Both the position numbers and the translations under genes were made by a program. A DNA stretch of 64,000 nt, taken from the NCBI GenBank assembly GCA_012932865.1, contig SAXG01000058.1:62001-126000 (forward strand), written 5' to 3'. The notes under the pieces are model-generated. The model saw nothing but the letters and a program-made list of their open reading frames with translations, did no database searches and had not been told where the DNA came from. Below, in pieces: positions 1 to 11,502 of the stretch; positions within the stretch are counted from its first letter, which is position 1, and the number at the start of each line of letters is the position of its first letter. The stretch comes from Amylostereum areolatum (taxonomy: Eukaryota > Basidiomycota > Agaricomycetes > Russulales > Stereaceae).

Positions 1-1428
1 CCCTACGTTGAAGAATCGGACTTTGCCACTGCTGCGGACGTTCTACAGCGCTTCCTGAACCCCCCTCCGACCAACTCGCCCCCACCCCGTCGACGTACTG
101 TAATCGAAGTCCCAGAAGGGATCAACCACAACGACACAACTGGGAAGTGGTACGCCTATAGACGGAACAATAACGGAACCCCAGGACGATCAGTAGTTGA
201 GTGGCAGCCCACTTCGTTCAGTCCCGTCCAAGATCACTGGTCGTGGCATCATAACCAGCAATTCCTCACCCCCGCCGACTTCCTTGTCGCAAAACAAGTT
301 GAGGACGAAGTTGAAGAAGCAGAAGAACGCCGACGAGAAACCCTACGCCGCCTTGATCAAGAACTCGCCCAATCCCTCACCGTCCCCCTCCCCTTCGACA
401 AGATGTCCGACGCCGAATCCAAACCTGCCATCTCCAAGCGGGAGATCGGCCCCAAGCCAAAGCCATTCAAAGGCGATAGACGTGACACCCTCCGGTTCTC
501 CCTCGAGCTCCGCATGTTCCTGCGCGTTAACAAGGATGTTTATGCCACAGATGACGCCAAGATGATGCTCCTCCTCAGCCTGATGGAGGACGACACGGCG
601 AAAGCCTGGGCCATGCATCGCCGCATGGAACTCTTCGCCGACGAAGACGAGAAGGAAGATGCCAAAACCCTCGACCCCACGCCCCCAACACTCCACTATA
701 GCTCCTACAAAGAGCTCTTTGAGAGGTTTGGCAAAGACTTCGTGCCCGTCGATCCGAAGATAGAGGCTCAGCGTAAGATCAACGAGCTCGCAATGACCAC
801 CCGGGACGTCACTGACTTTATCACCGAGTTTGAGATGCTGGCAACCATGTCAGCGTACGACGACGAGGCGCTAATCCACTTTTTCAAGAAGGGACTTCAG
901 CGTGACCTCGGCAAGCAGGTGGCCCGGTCGTACCCGTTCCCTACCAAGCTCGCGGAGTGGAAGGAGCGCGCCCGCCGCATCAATGACCAGTGGCTCGAAG
1001 AGAACCCGGAGAGGAAGAGCAGTCAGTCCAAGGGGGCTGTCGCGCTCACCTCGAACGGTTCAACCAACGACTCCTCGTCGCGCCGAGTCGGCGCCTTCAC
1101 CAACACCTCGACCCGCCCTGCAAAGCTGACGGACGACGAGCGCGCAAAGATGATGCGCGAAGGCAAGTGCTTCATGTGTCGACAAGCCGGTCACGTCTCT
1201 CGCGACTGCCCCAACCGCGACTCAAGCGCGCGATGGGTGGGCGCAGTAGAGACTGGGTCCAAGGCCCCTCCCCTGCCAACGAACACGGCTCCGTCCACTG
1301 CAAAAGCAGCTCCCGACCCATCCAAAACCATCGCGGCGATCACTCGCCAGCTGAAGGATCTGGATGCAGAAGGCAAGGAGCAGGCAGTAGCACTGCTGAA
1401 GGACATCCTGGAATCGCAGGATTTTTGA
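1..1428 (+). CDS. gag: Gag (5'-partial), family A copy A1
   Basis: Structural protein that packages element RNA into cytoplasmic particles. The frame is open from base 1; the first in-frame ATG is at 403, but the 134 codons before it match at protein level the equivalent part of copies A2 and A3 (shared WYAYRRN, GTPGR, VVEWQP and an EAEE-rich helix), so the protein probably starts further upstream. After the ATG come a retrotransposon Gag capsid-like region (about 450-1000), a basic Ser/Thr-rich linker and one CCHC zinc knuckle (C-x2-C-x4-H-x4-C, about 1168-1210). The stop at 1426-1428 lies directly after a GGATTTT slip site. No internal stop is seen in this copy. Confidence 0.85.
   Translation, partial: PYVEESDFATAADVLQRFLNPPPTNSPPPRRRTVIEVPEGINHNDTTGKWYAYRRNNNGTPGRSVVEWQPTSFSPVQDHWSWHHNQQFLTPADFLVAKQVEDEVEEAEERRRETLRRLDQELAQSLTVPLPFDKMSDAESKPAISKREIGPKPKPFKGDRRDTLRFSLELRMFLRVNKDVYATDDAKMMLLLSLMEDDTAKAWAMHRRMELFADEDEKEDAKTLDPTPPTLHYSSYKELFERFGKDFVPVDPKIEAQRKINELAMTTRDVTDFITEFEMLATMSAYDDEALIHFFKKGLQRDLGKQVARSYPFPTKLAEWKERARRINDQWLEENPERKSSQSKGAVALTSNGSTNDSSSRRVGAFTNTSTRPAKLTDDERAKMMREGKCFMCRQAGHVSRDCPNRDSSARWVGAVETGSKAPPLPTNTAPSTAKAAPDPSKTIAAITRQLKDLDAEGKEQAVALLKDILESQDF
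1419..1425 (+). promoter_or_regulatory. Predicted -1 ribosomal frameshift site, GGATTTT
   Basis: In the gag frame the text reads CAG GAT TTT TGA. Slipping back one base gives GGA TTT TTG and leads into pol, which is open in the -1 frame. The heptamer has the X-XXY-YYZ layout with an imperfect P-site pairing, like the GGATTTA site known from mouse mammary tumour virus. Same heptamer and position in A2 and A3; GGGTTTT in element B. Confidence 0.6.
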
Positions 1429-4400
1429 AACGCCCCTCAGTCATGTCGTCTGGTGGAGGCAAAGGACTTTTGGTATCATCGTCGAATCGTTTCGCTGTAT
1501 TATCATCCATGCATACCTGTGAGCAATTGTATCCCCCGTGTTTGTATCTGTCTACTGTCACCAAGAACAGGCAAACAGCATCAATCACGCTCAAGGTCAA
1601 GCTGATCAGACGAGTTACCAAAAGAGAAATTGACGCAGACGCGCTGCTTGATAGCGGCGCAGAAGGAATTATCCTGAACCGAAGCTTCGTTGAACGCAAG
1701 AAGCTTACCACAAGAAGACTAGAAAACCCGTTCCCCGTGCGTAATGTGGACGGCACCGAGAACATCATGGGCTGGGTACGCGACACAGCGACCCAGCGGA
1801 TCCGGATATACTTGCAAGATTCAAAGGCGTACCATGAGGAAGAAGCTGAGTTCTTCATCACCGACATCAGCGATCATGACATGATCCTTGGAACAGACTG
1901 GCTCGACGAGCACAATCCCACCATAGACTGGCAACAAGACCGTGTTGACATGCTCCGCTGCCCCCCCTCATGCACTCTGTCCAAACCTCCTGTGACAAAC
2001 CTCGCAACCAAGCCACGGAGACCATCATCGGTCCAATCACAGTGTAAGGTTGAAGCAGGTAAAACCCCGAGGACACCTCTCGTTCTGGACGACCCCTTCC
2101 CAGAGCCGACATATGTGTCCTGGACCCCAGTCCCCACTTATGTTATTCCTGCACGCAGAGTCAAAGGTGTTCGCGTCCGCACGGTCCATCGCTCCCCTCT
2201 ACCTGCACGACTCTTCACTAAAGACGACAACGAGCGGCCCATGGTATTCCGAGACTGGGAGATCAATGGACTACGCCGCGCCGGAATCCTCCCTGAAACC
2301 GATGGTCCTAATCCAGATGCAATACCCATCCGCGCGGGCTTTACAAAAGCGCAGGAGCTTGCAGAGCATTCAAAAGAGAACGCACGCCCGCAAACCTTCG
2401 AGGACTTAGTCCCCCCTCCGTACCGCGACTTTGTGCCTGTATTTGACAAGAAAGCCTCCGAGCGACTTCCTGACCGACGACCATGGGACCATGCTATCGA
2501 CATGAAAGACGGCTTTGAACCCAAACCGTGCAAAATCTACCCCCTCTCACCTTCCGAGCAGATCAAACTCGACACCTTCCTCGACAACCACCTGAAGAAG
2601 GGCTATATCCGCCCATTGAAGTCACCTCAGGCGAGTCCGTTCTTCTTTGTGAAGAAAAAAGATGGAAAGCTGCGTCCCGTACAGGACTATTGAGAGTTAA
2701 ACAAGGGCACTGTCAAGAATGAATACCCCTTGCCACTGATCTCTGAAATTGTCGACCGTCTCAAAGGTGCAAAGATCTTCTCCAAGATGGATGTTCACTG
2801 GGGCTACAACAATGTCCGCATCAAGGAAGGCGACGAGTGGAAGGCTGCGTTCAAGATGAATCGCGGTCTCTTTGAACCTACGGTGATGTTTTTCGGGCTT
2901 ATGAACTCCCCTGCGACATTTCAGGCAATGATGAATGAACTGTTCAAGGATCTCATCGACTCGGGCAAGGTCATCATCTACATGGACGACATCTTGGTGT
3001 TCACTCGCGCCATGGACGAAAACCGTGCCATAGTGCGGCAGGTTCTGCAGTGTTTGCAAGACAACGACCTCTTCCTCAAACCGGAGAAATGCGTCTTTGA
3101 GCAAGACTCTGTCGAATACCTCGGACTCATCATCTCGCACGACAAGATCGCTATGGACCCCGTCAAGGTAGCAGGTATTCAGGACTGGCCGACACCACGA
3201 ACGGTCAAAGATGTGCAATCCTTCCTCGGCTTTGGCAACTTCTACCGATGTTTCATCAAGGACTTCTCCAAGGTTGCACGACCCCTATTTGACCTGACAA
3301 AGAAGGACTGCACATGGGACTGGTCGACGGACTGCCAAACTGCGTTTGACGCACTGAAAGCTGCGTTTACTTCCTCCCCCGTCTTGGTCATGCCTGACCC
3401 AAAGAAGCCTTACCTCGTTGAAGTCGATGCCTCGGACTTTGCTACTGGAGGTATACTCTCGCAGAAAGGCGACGACGGTCACTGGCATCCAGTGGCGTAT
3501 CTGTCCAAGGCCCTATCGGAACCGGAACGGAACTACGACATCTACGACAAGGAGCTACTTGCAATCATCCGTGTGCTTGAAGCCTGGCGCCACTACCTCG
3601 AAGGCGCCCCCGACACCGTCGAAATCTGGACAGATCACAAGAACCTGGAGCACTTCAAGACGGCACAGAAGCTGAGCCGCCGACAGGCACATTGGGCTCT
3701 ATTCCTCACTCGACTTGACTTCTCGCTCATTCATAAACCAGGAATTTCCCACCGCCTGGACCCAATGTCTCGACGACCCGATCACAAGGATGGTGTTGAA
3801 AACGACAACAAGGAGCGCGTCTTGCTTGACCCCAAGTACTTCCAAGTACGCGCAACAAGGCCAGGAGCAGTAACCTCCCTCGGTGATGTCGAACTCCGAC
3901 GACGTATCCGCGACTGCAAAACCAAGGACATCGAGGTTGTTCAAGCCCTGGACACCATCTTACGAAACGGACCACATACGCCCGTCAAGAATCTCCAGGA
4001 ATGGAACTACGAAGAAGGCCTGGTCCTGTTTAGAGGAAAGGTATATGTCCCTGCAGATGACGAGTTGCAACACGACATTGTCAAAATGTACCATGAATCG
4101 TCCCTGGCTGGACACCCCGGTCGCTTCAAGACTTACGAGCTTGTGAGTCGTGAATATTGGTGGCCTGGCATGTCTGTCTTTGTCCGCGACTTTGTAGCAG
4201 GATGCGCAACCTGCCAGTCGACGAAGACACAGAGCAGCCGACCCCATGTCGACATGATCCCAAACGAAGTACCCGATCGACCATTTGGCGTCATCTCCAC
4301 CGACTTCATCGTCGAACTCCCTGACTGCGAAGGCTATAACGCCGTCAATGTCGTGGTCGATCGCCTCACCAAGATGGTGGTTACCACCCCATGTACAACG

Positions 4401-5516
4401 AAGATCACCAGCGATGGCACGGCCGACATTCTCTTTGATAAGGTATACCGACACTACGGCTTAGCAGACAAGATCATCTCGGATCGTGGACCCCAATTTG
4501 CTGGACAGGTGATGCGTACACTCAACGAGAAGCTCGGGATCAAGTCTGCCCTCAGCACAGCGTATAACCCACAGACAGACGGCCAAACCGAACGCAAGAA
4601 TCAGAACCTCGAGCAGTTTCTGCGAGTATTCTGCAACTACCGTCAAGACGACTGGGTGAAGTGGTTGCCCTTCTTCGAGTTTTCTCACAACTCTCGCACC
4701 CATGCAGCTACTGGAAAGGCTGCCTTTGAAGTCCTCTACGGCTTCCTCCAGAAAATGTACCCATCCGTAAACCCGTCCTCAAAGGTCCCCGCAGTTGAAG
4801 AACGCCTCCGTCAAATTGAAGAAGTCCGACAGGAGATCAAGGCCAGCCTTGCCCTCGCATCAGACTTGATGAAGCACTACAATGGCGACACGGTCAGCGA
4901 ATCAACGCAGTTTGCCGTCGGAGACAAAGTATGGCTAGAAGGCAAAAATCTGAAGACGACGAGACCGAAAGCTAAGCTTGCTGCCAAACGATTTGGACCC
5001 TTCGAAATCATTGACGTCATCAGCCCAGTCAACTACCGCTTGAAGCTGCCGAAGACGTGGCGAATCCATCCAGTCTTCCATGCCTCGCTGCTCACCGCGT
5101 ACAAGGAGACAGCCGCTCACGGGCCAAATTATGAACAGCCGCCACCAGACCTCATTGACGATGAAGAAGAATATGACGTTGAAGACATTGTCGACTCTAA
5201 ACCAACTCGTAACAAGAAAGGTATTCAGTACCTCGTCAAGTGGGCCGGCTATCCCGACTCCGAAAACACCTGGCTCCCGCGTTCGTCGCTCTCAAAGGTT
5301 ACCGACATGATTGACGCTTTCCACAAGTGCCATCCAAATGCGCCCCGCCCTGTGCGTTCCCTCGGCATCTCCTTTGACAATTTTCTCGCATCCACCCTTG
5401 CAGATGACATCGCGCTCCAGGCGAAAGTGCGTCTTAAAGGGGGGGTAATGTCACGGATCGCTCCATTTCTTTCTTTGTTTGCAGACCTTGTACACGCGAC
5501 ACATCACGGCACATGA
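1425..5516 (+). pseudogene. pol: Pol polyprotein with in-frame TGA, family A copy A1
   Basis: Pol frame from the frameshift site: aspartic protease (DSGA, about 1650), reverse transcriptase (YMDD near 2980), RNase H (DASDF near 3426 and YDKELLAI near 3540), integrase HHCC zinc domain (about 4090-4220), D,D-E core (STDF near 4300, SDRGPQF near 4480, QTDGQTE near 4570), and a C-terminal chromodomain (about 5170-5330, KWAGYPDSENTW). The frame is closed by TGA at 2691-2693, exactly where copy A2 has CGA (Arg) in the conserved DYRELN motif; A3 has the same TGA. Otherwise it is open to 5516, running 68 bp into the 3' LTR. A His-to-Asn change (AYNPQTDG) near the third integrase motif may also matter. 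Confidence 0.9.
5436..5448 (+). other. Polypurine tract of copy A1
   Basis: AAAGGGGGGGTAA directly upstream of the 3' LTR, the expected primer for plus-strand DNA synthesis. The same tract precedes the 3' LTR of A3. Confidence 0.75.
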
Positions 5517-5868
5517 CTTTCCTTCGCATCACATGCTCCAACGACGTCATTGCCCGGACTTCCGAATGGCGTTCCGCATCCTTATCTATGACATCATTGC
5601 TCCGGACTTCCGTCCTCCTCCCCATGACTCCTTTCTTATTGTTCCCCCCGCTCGCACCACTATCGCATCGCATCGCACCATCGTTCCCACTTGTATATAA
5701 GGACAGTATCCCTTTTCCCTTTTCCTCAGACTGTCCATCTCGTCATACGGTACTGTAGCGCACGTTGCACTACCCTAGACCCCGGCACTCTCGAATCTAT
5801 TTTCTTCTCGCTCCTCCCATCGTCGCGACTTAGGCGGTTCATCGGTCTCATAAACTGCGTTTCTGACA
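5449..5868 (+). repeat. 3' LTR of copy A1 (420 bp)
   Basis: Starts TGTCAC and ends TCTGACA, so it is bounded by the short inverted repeat TGTCA/TGACA. It matches the LTRs of A3 nearly base for base, contains the TATA-type box TATATAAG near 5694 and the AGACTGTCCA block that pairs with the family's primer-binding site. Length equals the 5' LTR of A3. Confidence 0.95.
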
Positions 5869-6880
5869 GAGACTCGTTCAGCTGGACCTCCTCCTCGTCA
5901 TTCTGAGGATGCGGTGACGAAGGCATTGATGACGTGGTGGCGAGGGCGTTGAGACGAGGGCGTTGGGGACGCCGTGGTGGGTGCGGTGACGAGGGTGGTG
6001 GGAATACGGCGACGAGGGCGTTGAGATGAGGGTGTTAAGAATGCGGTGACGAAGGCGTTGATGATGCGGTGGCGAGGGCGTTGAGACGAGGGGGTCGGGA
6101 ACGCGGTGACGAGGGGGATGAGACGAGGGCATTGGAGACGTGGTGACGAAGGCGTTGATGACACGGTGACGAGGGCCTGGGGACGCGGTGACGAGGGCCT
6201 GGGGACGCCGCGGTGGGTGCGTTGAGGATGTAACAGTGGGGGCATCGAGGACGGGGGTAGGGACGTCAAGGACAACGGAGTGGGGCACGAACGGGGCAGT
6301 TGGGCGTCGAGCCTGAGGTTGTGGTGTCAAGGGTGTTGAAGATGGAGTGATGGGGTGGTGGGGAGGGGGCGTCGAAGATGGGGTGGCAGGGGTGTCGAGG
6401 ACAGAAAGGTAGGGGTGTTGAGGGCGTCACGGTGGCGAGGCGAATGTCGAGGGCGACACAATGCGTAGGCGCCTGGGTGGTTGAGAGCAACACGTGTGGA
6501 CGTCGAAGACGCCACGGCGCGCAGACATTGAGCGCGAAGGGGAATGAGGGACGAGGGAGCAGCTGTTGAGCGCGACGGGAGCGTAGAGGTTGAGGATGCG
6601 GTGGACGTGGCTGGCGGTGGGGGTAGCGAGCGCGAGTGCAGAGGCGTCGAGAACGAAGAGGGCGTGACGTGGCAGTGTGGGTGTTCAGGGTGGAGCGGTA
6701 ATGGTGAGGGTGACGGAATGGAGATAGGGAGGGCGGCGACGGTGATGACGAGGTTAGCGGCGATGACAACACCGACAACAACGCCGAACGATGCCGAACG
6801 ACACCGACAAACGACGTTGTGGTCGAAGACAAGGAGAGGAAAAATGATGCGGCGTCGAGTCCAACGAAAATGGTAACTCA
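5869..6880 (+). repeat. G-rich degenerate minisatellite
   Basis: From about 5900 to 6870 the plus strand is built from short drifting units such as GCGGTGACGAGGGCGTTGA, with GACGAGGGCG recurring many times. Minus-strand ORFs here give only Pro/Arg/His/Ser-rich repeats and are not credible genes. The block adjoins the 3' LTR of A1. Confidence 0.75.
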
Positions 6881-7155
6881 CGTGAGCACTCGTGTCGACA
6901 ATTCGCCAAGTCGCGAGAAGTCCTGACTTAGCATCTTAAAGATCTTAAGTTTTGGCCATATACAAGGCATTGACTAAAATTCCAAGTGTCCAGGTAAGCT
7001 ACAAAAACTCCAAGGGCAGTTCCAAGCCACGTTGATTTCACCTAAGGCTGTAAGTAGATTCTTTCCAAGGCCAAGGTCTTCTAAGGCAAATCTCCAAGTC
7101 CAAGGCACTTGCTCCAAGTCCAAGGATACCTCAAGTACTCAGAGTTTTGCTGATG
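6881..7155. other. Unassigned DNA between minisatellite and copy A2
   Basis: No coding signal. CCAAG and TCCAAG recur loosely in the last 150 bases. The segment abuts the broken end of copy A2; the pol ORF of A2 runs on into it to 7081 by chance. Confidence 0.5.
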
Positions 7156-9837
7156 CAGGGGCGATTCATGGTACATTTTGACAATGTCGCGTCGCAACTC
7201 GTCATCTGCAGGGACATATACCTTCCCCCTGAACAAGACTAGGCCTTCTTCGTAGTTCCATTCCTGGAGATTCTTGACGAGTGTATGTGGTCCGTTTCGT
7301 AAGATGGCGTCCAGGGCTTGAACGACCTCGATGTCCTTGGTTTTGCAGTCACGGATACGTCGTCGGAGTTTGACATCACCGAGGGAGGTTACTGCTCCTG
7401 GCCTTGTTGCACGTACCTGGAAGTACTTGGGGTCAAGCAAGACACGCTCCTTGTTGTCGTTTTCAACACCACCCTTGTGATCGGGTCGTTGAGACATTGG
7501 GTCCGGGCGATGGGATACTCCTGGTTTGTGAACAAGCAAGAAGTCAAATCGAGTGAGGAATAGAGCCCAACGTGCCTGTCGGCGGCTCAGCTTCTGTGCC
7601 GTCTTGAAGTGCTCCAGGTTCTTGTGATCTGTGCAGATTTCAACGGTGTCGGGGGCACCTTCGAGGTAGTGGCGCCAGGCTTCGAGCACATGGATGATCG
7701 CGAGTAGCTCCTTGTCGTAGATGTCGTAATTGTGTTCCGGTTCCAATAGGGCCTTGGACAGATATGCCACTGGATGCCAGTGGCCGTCATCGCCTTTCTG
7801 CGAGAGTATACCTCCAGTAGCAAAGTCCGAGGCATCAACTTCAACGAGGTAAGGCTTCTTTGGGTCAGGCATGACCAAGACGGGGGAGGAAGTAAACGCA
7901 GCTTTCAGTGCGTCAAACGCAGTTTGGCAGTCCGTCGACCAGTCCCATGTGCAGTCCTTCTTTGTCAGGTCAAATAGGGGTCGTGCAACCTTGGAGAAGT
8001 CCTTGATGAAACATCGGTAGAAGTTGCCAAAGCCGAGGAAGGATTGCACATCTTTGACCGTTCGTGGTGTCGGCCAGTCCTGAATACCTGCTACCTTGAC
8101 GGGGTCCATAGCGATCTTGTCGTGCGAGATGATGAGTCCGAGGTATTCGACAGAGTCTTGCTCAAAGACGCATTTCTCCGGTTTGAGGAAGAGGTCGTTG
8201 TCTTGCAAACACTGCAGAACCTGCCGCACTATGGCACGGTTTTCGTCCATGGCGCGAGTGAACACCAAGATGTCGTCCATGTAGATGATGACCTTGCCCG
8301 AGTCGATGAGATCCTTGAACAGTTCATTCATCATTGCCTGAAATGTCGCAGGGGAGTTCATAAGCCCGAAAAACATCACCGTAGGTTCAAAGAGACCGCG
8401 ATTCATCTTGAACGCAGCCTTCCACTCGTCGCCTTCCTTGATGCGGACATTGTTGTAGCCCCAGTGAACATCCATCTTGGAGAAGATCTTTGCACCTTTG
8501 AGACGGTCGACAATTTCAGAGATCAGTGGCAAGGGGTATTCATTCTTGACAGTGCCCTTGTTTAATTCTCGATAGTCCTGTACGGGACGCAGCTTTCCAT
8601 CTTTTTTCTTCACAAAGAAGAACGGACTCGCCTGAGGTGACTTCAATGGGCGGATATAGCCCTTCTTCAGGTGGTTGTCGAGGAAGGTGTCGAGTTTGAT
8701 CTGCTCGGAAGGTGAGAGGGGGTAGATTTTGCACGGTTTGGGTTCAAAGCCGTCTTTCATGTCGATAGCATGGTCCCATGGTCGTCGGTCAGGAAGTCGC
8801 TCGGAGGCTTTCTTGTCAAATACAGGCACAAAGTCGCGGTACGGAGGGGGGACTAAGTCCTCGAAGGTTTGCGGGCGTGCGTTCTCTTTTGAATGCTCTG
8901 CAAGCTCCTGCGCTTTTGTAAAGCCCGCGCGGATGGGTATTGCATCTGGATTAGGACCATCGGTTTCAGGGAGGATTCCGGCGCGGCGTAGTCCATTGAT
9001 CTCCCAGTCTCGGAATACCATGGGCCGCTCGTTGTCGTCTTTAGTGAAGAGTCGTGCAGGTAGAGGGGAGCGATGGACCGTGCGGACGCGAACACCTTTG
9101 ACTCTGCGTGCAGGAATAACATAAGTGGGGACTGGGGTCCAGGACACATATGTCGGCTCTGGGAAGGGGTCGTCCAGAACGAGAGGTGTCCTCGGGGTTT
9201 TACCTGCTTCAACCTTACACTGTGATTGGACCGATGATGGTCTCCGTGGCTTGGTTGCGAGGTTTGTCACAGGAGGTTTGGACAGAGTGCATGAGGGGGG
9301 GCAGCGGAGCATGTCAACACGGTCTTGTTGCCAGTCTATGGTGGGATTGTGCTCGTCGAGCCAGTCTGTTCCAAGGATCATGTCATGATCGCTGATGTCG
9401 GTGATGAAGAACTCAGCTTCTTCCTCATGGTACGCCTTTGAATCTTGCAAGTATATCCGGATCCGCTGGGTCGCTGTGTCGCGTACCCAGCCCATGATGT
9501 TCTCGGTGCCGTCCACATTACGCACGGGGAACGGGTTTTCTAGTCTTCTTGTGGTAAGCTTCTTGAGTTCAACAAGGCTTCGGTTCAGGATAATTCGTTC
9601 TGCACCGCTATCAAGCAGCGCGTCTGCGTCAATTTCTCTTTTGGTAACTCGTCTGATCAGCTTGACCTTGAGCGTGATCGATGGTGTTTGCCTGTTCTTG
9701 GTGACGGTAGACAGATACAAACACGAGGGATACAAGTGCTCACAGGTATGCATAGATGATAATATAGCGAAATGATTCAACGATGATACCAAAAGTCATT
9801 TGCCTCCACCAGACGACATGACTGAGGGGCGTTTCAA
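7156..9837 (-). pseudogene. pol: Pol, 3'-truncated, family A copy A2
   Basis: One uninterrupted frame from the frameshift site through protease (DSGA), reverse transcriptase (YMDD) and RNase H (DASDF, YDKELLAI) to the first residues of the integrase zinc domain, where it leaves the family sequence at 7156. At 8569-8571 it keeps CGA for the Arg of DYRELN, the codon that is TGA in A1 and A3. Without integrase it cannot support its own transposition. Confidence 0.9.
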
Positions 9838-11502
9838 AAATCCTGCAATTCCAGGATGTCCTTCAGCAGTGCTACTGCCTGCTCCTTGCCTTCTGCGTCC
9901 AGATCCTTCAGCTGGCGAGTGATTGCCACAATGGTTTTGGACGGGTTGGGAGCTGCTTTCGCGGTGGGTGGAGCCATGCTCGTCGACGGGGGAGGGGCCT
10001 TAGATCCAGTCTCCACTGCGCCCACCCGTCGCGCGCTCGAGTCGTGGTTGGGGAAGTCGCGGGAGACGTGACCGGCCTGTCGACACATGAAGCACTTGCC
10101 CTCACGCATCATCTTTGCACGCTCGTCATCTGTCAGCTTTGCAGGGCGGGTCGAGGTGTTGGTGAAGGCGCCGACTCGGCGTGACGAGGAGTCATTGGCC
10201 GAACTGTTTGAGGTGAGTGCGACAGCCCCCTTGGACTGACTGCTCTTCCTCTCCGGGTTCTCTTCGAGCCATTGGTGGTTGATGCGGCGGGCGCGCTCCT
10301 TCCACTCCGCAAGGTTGGTGGGGAATGGGTACGACCGGGCCACCTGCTTGCCGAGTTCTCTCTGCAGACCTTTCTTGAAGAAGTGGATCAGCGCTTCCTC
10401 GTCATACTCCGTCATAGTTGCCAGCAGTTCAAACTCGGTGATGAAGTCAGTGACGTCCCGAGTAGTCATTGTGAGCTCGTTGATCTCACGCTGGGCCTCC
10501 ATCTTTGGTTCGATGGGTACGAAGTCCCGACCAAACCTGTCCGAAAGCTCCTTGTAGGTGCTGTAGTGGAGCTTTGGGGGTGTTTCGCCGAAGTCCTCGG
10601 CTTCTTCCTTCTTGTCCTCGTCGGCAAAGAGCTCCATGCGGCGGTGCGTGGCCCAGGAGTTCGCTGTGTCTCCCTCTATTAGGCTGAGGAGGAGCATCAT
10701 CTTGGCATCATCTGTAGTGTAAACATCTTTGTTAACACGAAGGAACATGCGGAGCTCTAGGGAAAATCAGAGGGTGTCGTGTCTGTCGCCCTTGAAGGGC
10801 TTCGGCTTGGGGCCGAGTTCGCACTTGGAGGCGGTCGAGGGTTTGGTTTCTTCGTCGGGCATTTTGTCAGCGGGGAGGGCAACGTCGAGGGATCGGGTGA
10901 AGGCTGCTTCTTGTTGGCGTCGGAGTTCCTTGCGATGTTCTTCAGCTTCGTCAAGCTCGATTTGGACTTCGCGCGCGACTTGGAATTCAAGGGGTGTGAC
11001 GAGTTCCTGGTTGTGTCTCCAAAACCAGAGATCCTGAACAGGGTTTGCACTGGAGGGTTGCCACTCAACTACTGTACGCCCTGGTGTTCCTTGCCGGTTC
11101 CTTCGATACGCGTACCACTTCCTGGTGACGCTGTCGAACTTGAATCCCCTGGGGGGGAAGAGGACAGTGGATCGGCGGGGCGGTGGGGAAGAGGATGCAG
11201 GTGGATCAAGGAAGGTGGTAAGGACGTCGGTCGCAAGGTCAAAGTCTTCGTCTGTGAGATAGTTGCCTCCTTGAAAGTACCAGTCTTGCCTGCTTTCTTC
11301 GGGAGGGTTGTGGGCCCAATGTACCGGTCTCTTGGTGTCTAGGGAGGTGAGGACGGAGTACTCGTACGGACAATAGTCGCGGAAGATACCCGGGGGGAAC
11401 GTGGGGGTGGGGGGACGGGTAAAGATTTGGGAAGCGATGGTTCTAGAAGAAGTCGGCCGCGACAGGGCGATGACCGAGGAGTTTCTGGGTGAGGTAGCCG
11501 GC
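9834..11502 (-). pseudogene. gag: Gag with N-terminal extension, family A copy A2
   Basis: Gag frame ending at the stop 9834-9836 behind the slip site (9837-9843). The CCHC knuckle is altered: the CRQAGH part is kept, but the motif then reads SRDFPN where A1 has SRDCPN, so the last Cys is lost. A TGA at 10767-10769 falls where A1 has CGG. Upstream of the canonical ATG (about 10863) the frame stays open to about 11502 without an ATG, and its protein matches the extension in A1 and A3 although the DNA differs clearly. Confidence 0.75.

Larger units (their letters stand above)
1..5868 (+). mobile_element. Ty3/gypsy chromovirus, family A copy A1 (5' end outside window)
   Basis: Retrotransposon copy in the order gag, protease, reverse transcriptase, RNase H, integrase with chromodomain, 3' LTR. 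It is collinear with the complete copy at 53875-60879 at a constant offset of 54,990 bp with no indel noticed, so about the first 1.1 kb (5' LTR and leader) lies left of the window. It cannot make a full Gag-Pol by ordinary decoding because TGA interrupts the reverse transcriptase at 2691-2693. The bases after the LTR are GAGAC, one half of a possible 5-bp target duplication. Confidence 0.95.

Noticed and set aside
990..1428. Pol frame upstream of the frameshift site as an N-terminal domain
   Set aside because: Overlaps the conserved capsid and zinc knuckle of gag; Arg/Pro/Ser-rich shadow with no conserved motif.
2691..2693. TGA decoded as an amino acid (alternative nuclear code)
   Set aside because: TGA is used as the gag stop in all four elements and as a stop in predicted genes; A2 has CGA, so mutation is simpler.
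5878..6881. Several overlapping minus-strand ORFs of 120-190 codons
   Set aside because: Low-complexity products of the G-rich minisatellite.
7081..7155. C-terminal end of the A2 pol ORF as a divergent integrase
   Set aside because: Similarity to A1 and A3 stops at 7156; the rest is chance read-through into flanking DNA.
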